Positions 61,747-64,000 of a DNA stretch of 64,000 bases are shown here, in pieces. Under the pieces are notes generated by a model. That model was not told the DNA's origin. It worked only from the letters and a program-made list of their open reading frames with translations, and did no database searches. The DNA is from Bacteroidota bacterium. GTDB taxonomy: Bacteria; Bacteroidota; Bacteroidia; Cytophagales; Cyclobacteriaceae. The stretch covers positions 186,001 through 250,000 of the forward strand of contig JAEYWY010000030.1 in the NCBI GenBank assembly GCA_023428695.1. The letters are read 5' to 3'. Both the position numbers and the translations under genes were made by a program. Position 1 is the stretch's first letter. Every line of letters begins with the position of its first letter.

Positions 61747-64000
61747 GTGTCTGTTGTCAGGGTTCATTCGCTGCTCCTCGTCGTCACGTTGCTCATACTG
61801 GGAGGAGCGGTTTCAAACCTGCGTGCACAGGAGCGTTGTGGCACTGTTGAGTATCAGAAGAAACTGACTTTGTCCGGGAGCGAACCAGAACAACAATTTG
61901 AACCGTGGATTAAAGAGCGCCTCAAGTCAGTTTCAAAAAAAACAAAAGGCAACGCACGTACGCATGATGGTACGTACAAGGTCCCCGTTGTGGTTCATAT
62001 CATTCACAGCGGTGAAAATCACCCTACGAACATTTCAGATGAACAGGTGCTTTCGCAAATCCGCGTTCTCAACGAGGATTACAACCGCGAAAATGCCGAT
62101 GCGTCAAACACACCTGCTGAATTCGAGGAACTTGCAGGGAATCCGGGAATAGAATTTGTTCTCGCAAAACAAACACCGGAAGGTTTGCCGACGAACGGAA
62201 TCGTGCGCATTCAGGGCCCAAAGCCGTCATGGACCGTCAATGACAATTACCTCATTAAGTCGCTAAGCTACTGGCCCGCGGAAGACTATCTCAATATCTG
62301 GGTTTGTAATCTCACCGACTTCCTCGGTTACGCACAGTTTCCGCAATCCGATATCCTTGAAGGCCTGGAGAATTCTTCATCGAACCGGCTCACTGACGGC
62401 GTAGTGATCGCAACCACTGTATTTGGCTCAATCGACGACGGTAATTTCAATCTTCAAAACAGCTACAACAAGGGCCGCACAGCCACACACGAGATCGGTC
62501 ATTTTTTTGGGTTACGCCACATCTGGGGTGATGATCAGGGCGCATGTGGCGGTGATGGCGACTACGTGGATGACACACCGGATCAGGGGGACAGGACGTT
62601 GAACTGTCCGCCGCATCCCCGGACGACTTGTTCAACAACTTCGATGTTTCAAAACTTCCTTGATTATACGAACGATGCGTGCATGAATTTGTTCACGATC
62701 GGCCAGGTAGAACGAATGGCGGTGGTACTTGAAAACAGCCCGCGTCGTAAAAGCCTGTTGACCTCACGTGGATTATCGGACCCCCAGCCAATCGCCAACG
62801 ACATTGGTATCCGTGCGATATCCAGTCCGGCCGTTGGCGAATGCAGCGGCGATGTTGTCCCGGTTATTGAGTTACGAAATTACGGCAGCAATTCCATTAC
62901 CACTGCCTCGATACGTATTCTCCGGAATGGAACACCGGTTGAAACCAAAGACTTTGCGTTGAACATTTCGCCCCTTGAATCGGCAGAAGTTGAATTCACG
63001 CCCGTCAATCTCTCGTCGGGAACAACAACCTTCGGCTTTGAAGTCGTCAGTGTCAACGGCAACCCTGATGACGCAGTATTCAACAACAACCTTGAAAGAA
63101 GCGTCTTCGTCCCCGAGACAGCGTCTACGCCGGTTCACGAACAATTTGGATCGTTTCCCGATCACTGGCAGCTCTTCAATCCGGATGGCCTGTACACCTG
63201 GGAAATCGTTCCTGCCATAAATGGCGAGGCCGGGAACACAGCGATGAAACTGAACTTCTACGACTACGAGGACAATGAAGGTGAGATCGATGTCCTGCTA
63301 AGTCCGGTTATCGATTTGTCGGATGCACCGGCCGCGCTCGTGCTCTTTGACGTTGCCCACGCCCAATACCAGAGTTCAAAGGATGGATTGAAAGTCGTCG
63401 TACTCTCAAATTGTAACGCGGATGTAACCCAGGGCCAGGTGATTTATGAAAAATATGGAAGCGACTTGTCGACCGTGGGAAAAATGAATGAAGGTTTCAC
63501 TCTGCAGTCTGCATCCCAATGGCGAACCGAAGTTTTGAACCTTGACGACTTTATCGGGGCGGGCAGGATTCAACTTGCCTTTGTCGGGGTGAACAACTGG
63601 GGCAACAATCTGTACCTGGACAACATCAGGATACTGACCGACGATTTTGCAAACGTATCACTTCGAAGTATTACGTCGCCTCCCGCTGTGATCTGCTCAC
63701 CAACGCTTAACCCCGTCGTTGTTTTCAGAAACTCCGGAACAACCATAACGTCGCTGGAAGTTGAATACACACTGAATGGAACAACGAACATACATTCCGT
63801 CAATGGCGTTACGATCGCTGCCGGGACTGAAGCCGAAATTGAACTGCCCGCGATAACATTCGCGGCCGGATCCAATTCTTTTGCGATCAACCTGATTAAT
63901 CCCGGGGGCCAGCCTGATCTCGATACCCGTGATAACGAAGGTAGTCTTACCGTTGTTTACAACGCCGGCACCATTCCGGTTCCCTTCAAGGAAACCTTCG
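61747..64000 (+). CDS. Secreted M43-family (pappalysin-like) metalloprotease, 3' part missing
   Basis: An open frame of 751 codons that continues beyond the window. GTG start at 61747 followed by a signal peptide (SVVRVHSLLLVVTLLILGGA, ending NLRAQ). The catalytic zinc motif is HEIGHFFGLRH from His248, and the met-turn region reads DYTNDACMNLFT. After the protease (about 1-340) come Ig/CARDB-like adhesive modules (SSPAVGECSGDVVPVIELRN and following; repeated near SPPAVICSPTLNPVVVFRN) and a MAM/jelly-roll-like domain (FPDHWQLFNPDGLYTWEIVP). In this phylum such proteins usually end with a type IX sorting domain, which would lie outside the window. Likely secreted for protein degradation. No upstream ATG is in frame without a stop. 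Confidence 0.9.
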   Translation, partial: MSVVRVHSLLLVVTLLILGGAVSNLRAQERCGTVEYQKKLTLSGSEPEQQFEPWIKERLKSVSKKTKGNARTHDGTYKVPVVVHIIHSGENHPTNISDEQVLSQIRVLNEDYNRENADASNTPAEFEELAGNPGIEFVLAKQTPEGLPTNGIVRIQGPKPSWTVNDNYLIKSLSYWPAEDYLNIWVCNLTDFLGYAQFPQSDILEGLENSSSNRLTDGVVIATTVFGSIDDGNFNLQNSYNKGRTATHEIGHFFGLRHIWGDDQGACGGDGDYVDDTPDQGDRTLNCPPHPRTTCSTTSMFQNFLDYTNDACMNLFTIGQVERMAVVLENSPRRKSLLTSRGLSDPQPIANDIGIRAISSPAVGECSGDVVPVIELRNYGSNSITTASIRILRNGTPVETKDFALNISPLESAEVEFTPVNLSSGTTTFGFEVVSVNGNPDDAVFNNNLERSVFVPETASTPVHEQFGSFPDHWQLFNPDGLYTWEIVPAINGEAGNTAMKLNFYDYEDNEGEIDVLLSPVIDLSDAPAALVLFDVAHAQYQSSKDGLKVVVLSNCNADVTQGQVIYEKYGSDLSTVGKMNEGFTLQSASQWRTEVLNLDDFIGAGRIQLAFVGVNNWGNNLYLDNIRILTDDFANVSLRSITSPPAVICSPTLNPVVVFRNSGTTITSLEVEYTLNGTTNIHSVNGVTIAAGTEAEIELPAITFAAGSNSFAINLINPGGQPDLDTRDNEGSLTVVYNAGTIPVPFKETF

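Overview
The window looks like chromosomal DNA from a free-living, probably gliding member of the Bacteroidetes (Cytophagales-like), at roughly mid GC content. Support comes from a SusC/SusD pair with an FG-GAP lipoprotein, a PorP/SprF protein beside a 2844-residue adhesin carrying a gliding-motility-type C-terminal sorting domain, the NagB/PIG-L fusion, RibBA, DUF5683 after parAB, and start sites that mostly lack Shine-Dalgarno sequences but carry the Bacteroidetes -7 element TAnnTTTG. No transposase, integrase, CRISPR array, tRNA or rRNA was seen. I cannot name a genus.

Layout. 1-6.1 kb (minus): SusC -> SusD -> FG-GAP lipoprotein, with two LacI-type operator-like palindromes upstream. 6.4-11.7 kb (mostly plus): cysS, an LtaS-like phosphoglycerol transferase, a barrel-like outer-membrane protein and a NIPSNAP protein. 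11.7-13.5 kb (minus): a NadM-like/Nudix fusion followed by a divergent PRPP synthetase. 13.6-18.1 kb (plus): a small protein, yidD, a Tat-exported Gfo/Idh/MocA oxidoreductase, a GNAT, the SRP RNA, transaldolase and an FtsE-like ATPase. 18.1-30.4 kb (minus): ECF sigma/anti-sigma, CCA-adding enzyme, PorP/SprF and the giant T9SS substrate. 30.7-43.6 kb (almost all plus): pyrG, yidC, parA, parB, DUF5683, dapB, lepB, apaG, a methyltransferase, a coiled-coil protein and rpsF-rpsR-rplI (ung is reversed). 43.7-64 kb: a propeller sensor kinase, nagB/PIG-L, GSCFA, YyaL-like, a GT51-like protein, priA, surE, ribBA, dnaG, Mrp ATPase, a NifU-like protein and an M43 metalloprotease cut by the window end.

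Themes. Around 30.4-34.6 kb transcription diverges, and the yidC-parA gap holds a perfect DnaA box, a near-perfect one, parS-like half-sites and short tandem repeats, which makes it a candidate replication origin. Cell-envelope functions dominate: SusCD uptake, T9SS adhesin export, YidC/YidD/SRP RNA insertion, signal peptidase I, an LtaS-like enzyme and an FtsE-like ATPase. Several genes seem to be transcribed from -7 boxes abutting their start codon (cca, ung, surE, apaG), suggesting leaderless mRNAs, and several terminators are nested with the next promoter.

The most unusual items are the Prs/NadM-Nudix pair with a degenerate nucleotidyltransferase motif, a DnaG primase with all four zinc ligands replaced, an apparently inactive GT51-like membrane protein, and the NagB domain with Thr at the position of a catalytic Asp.
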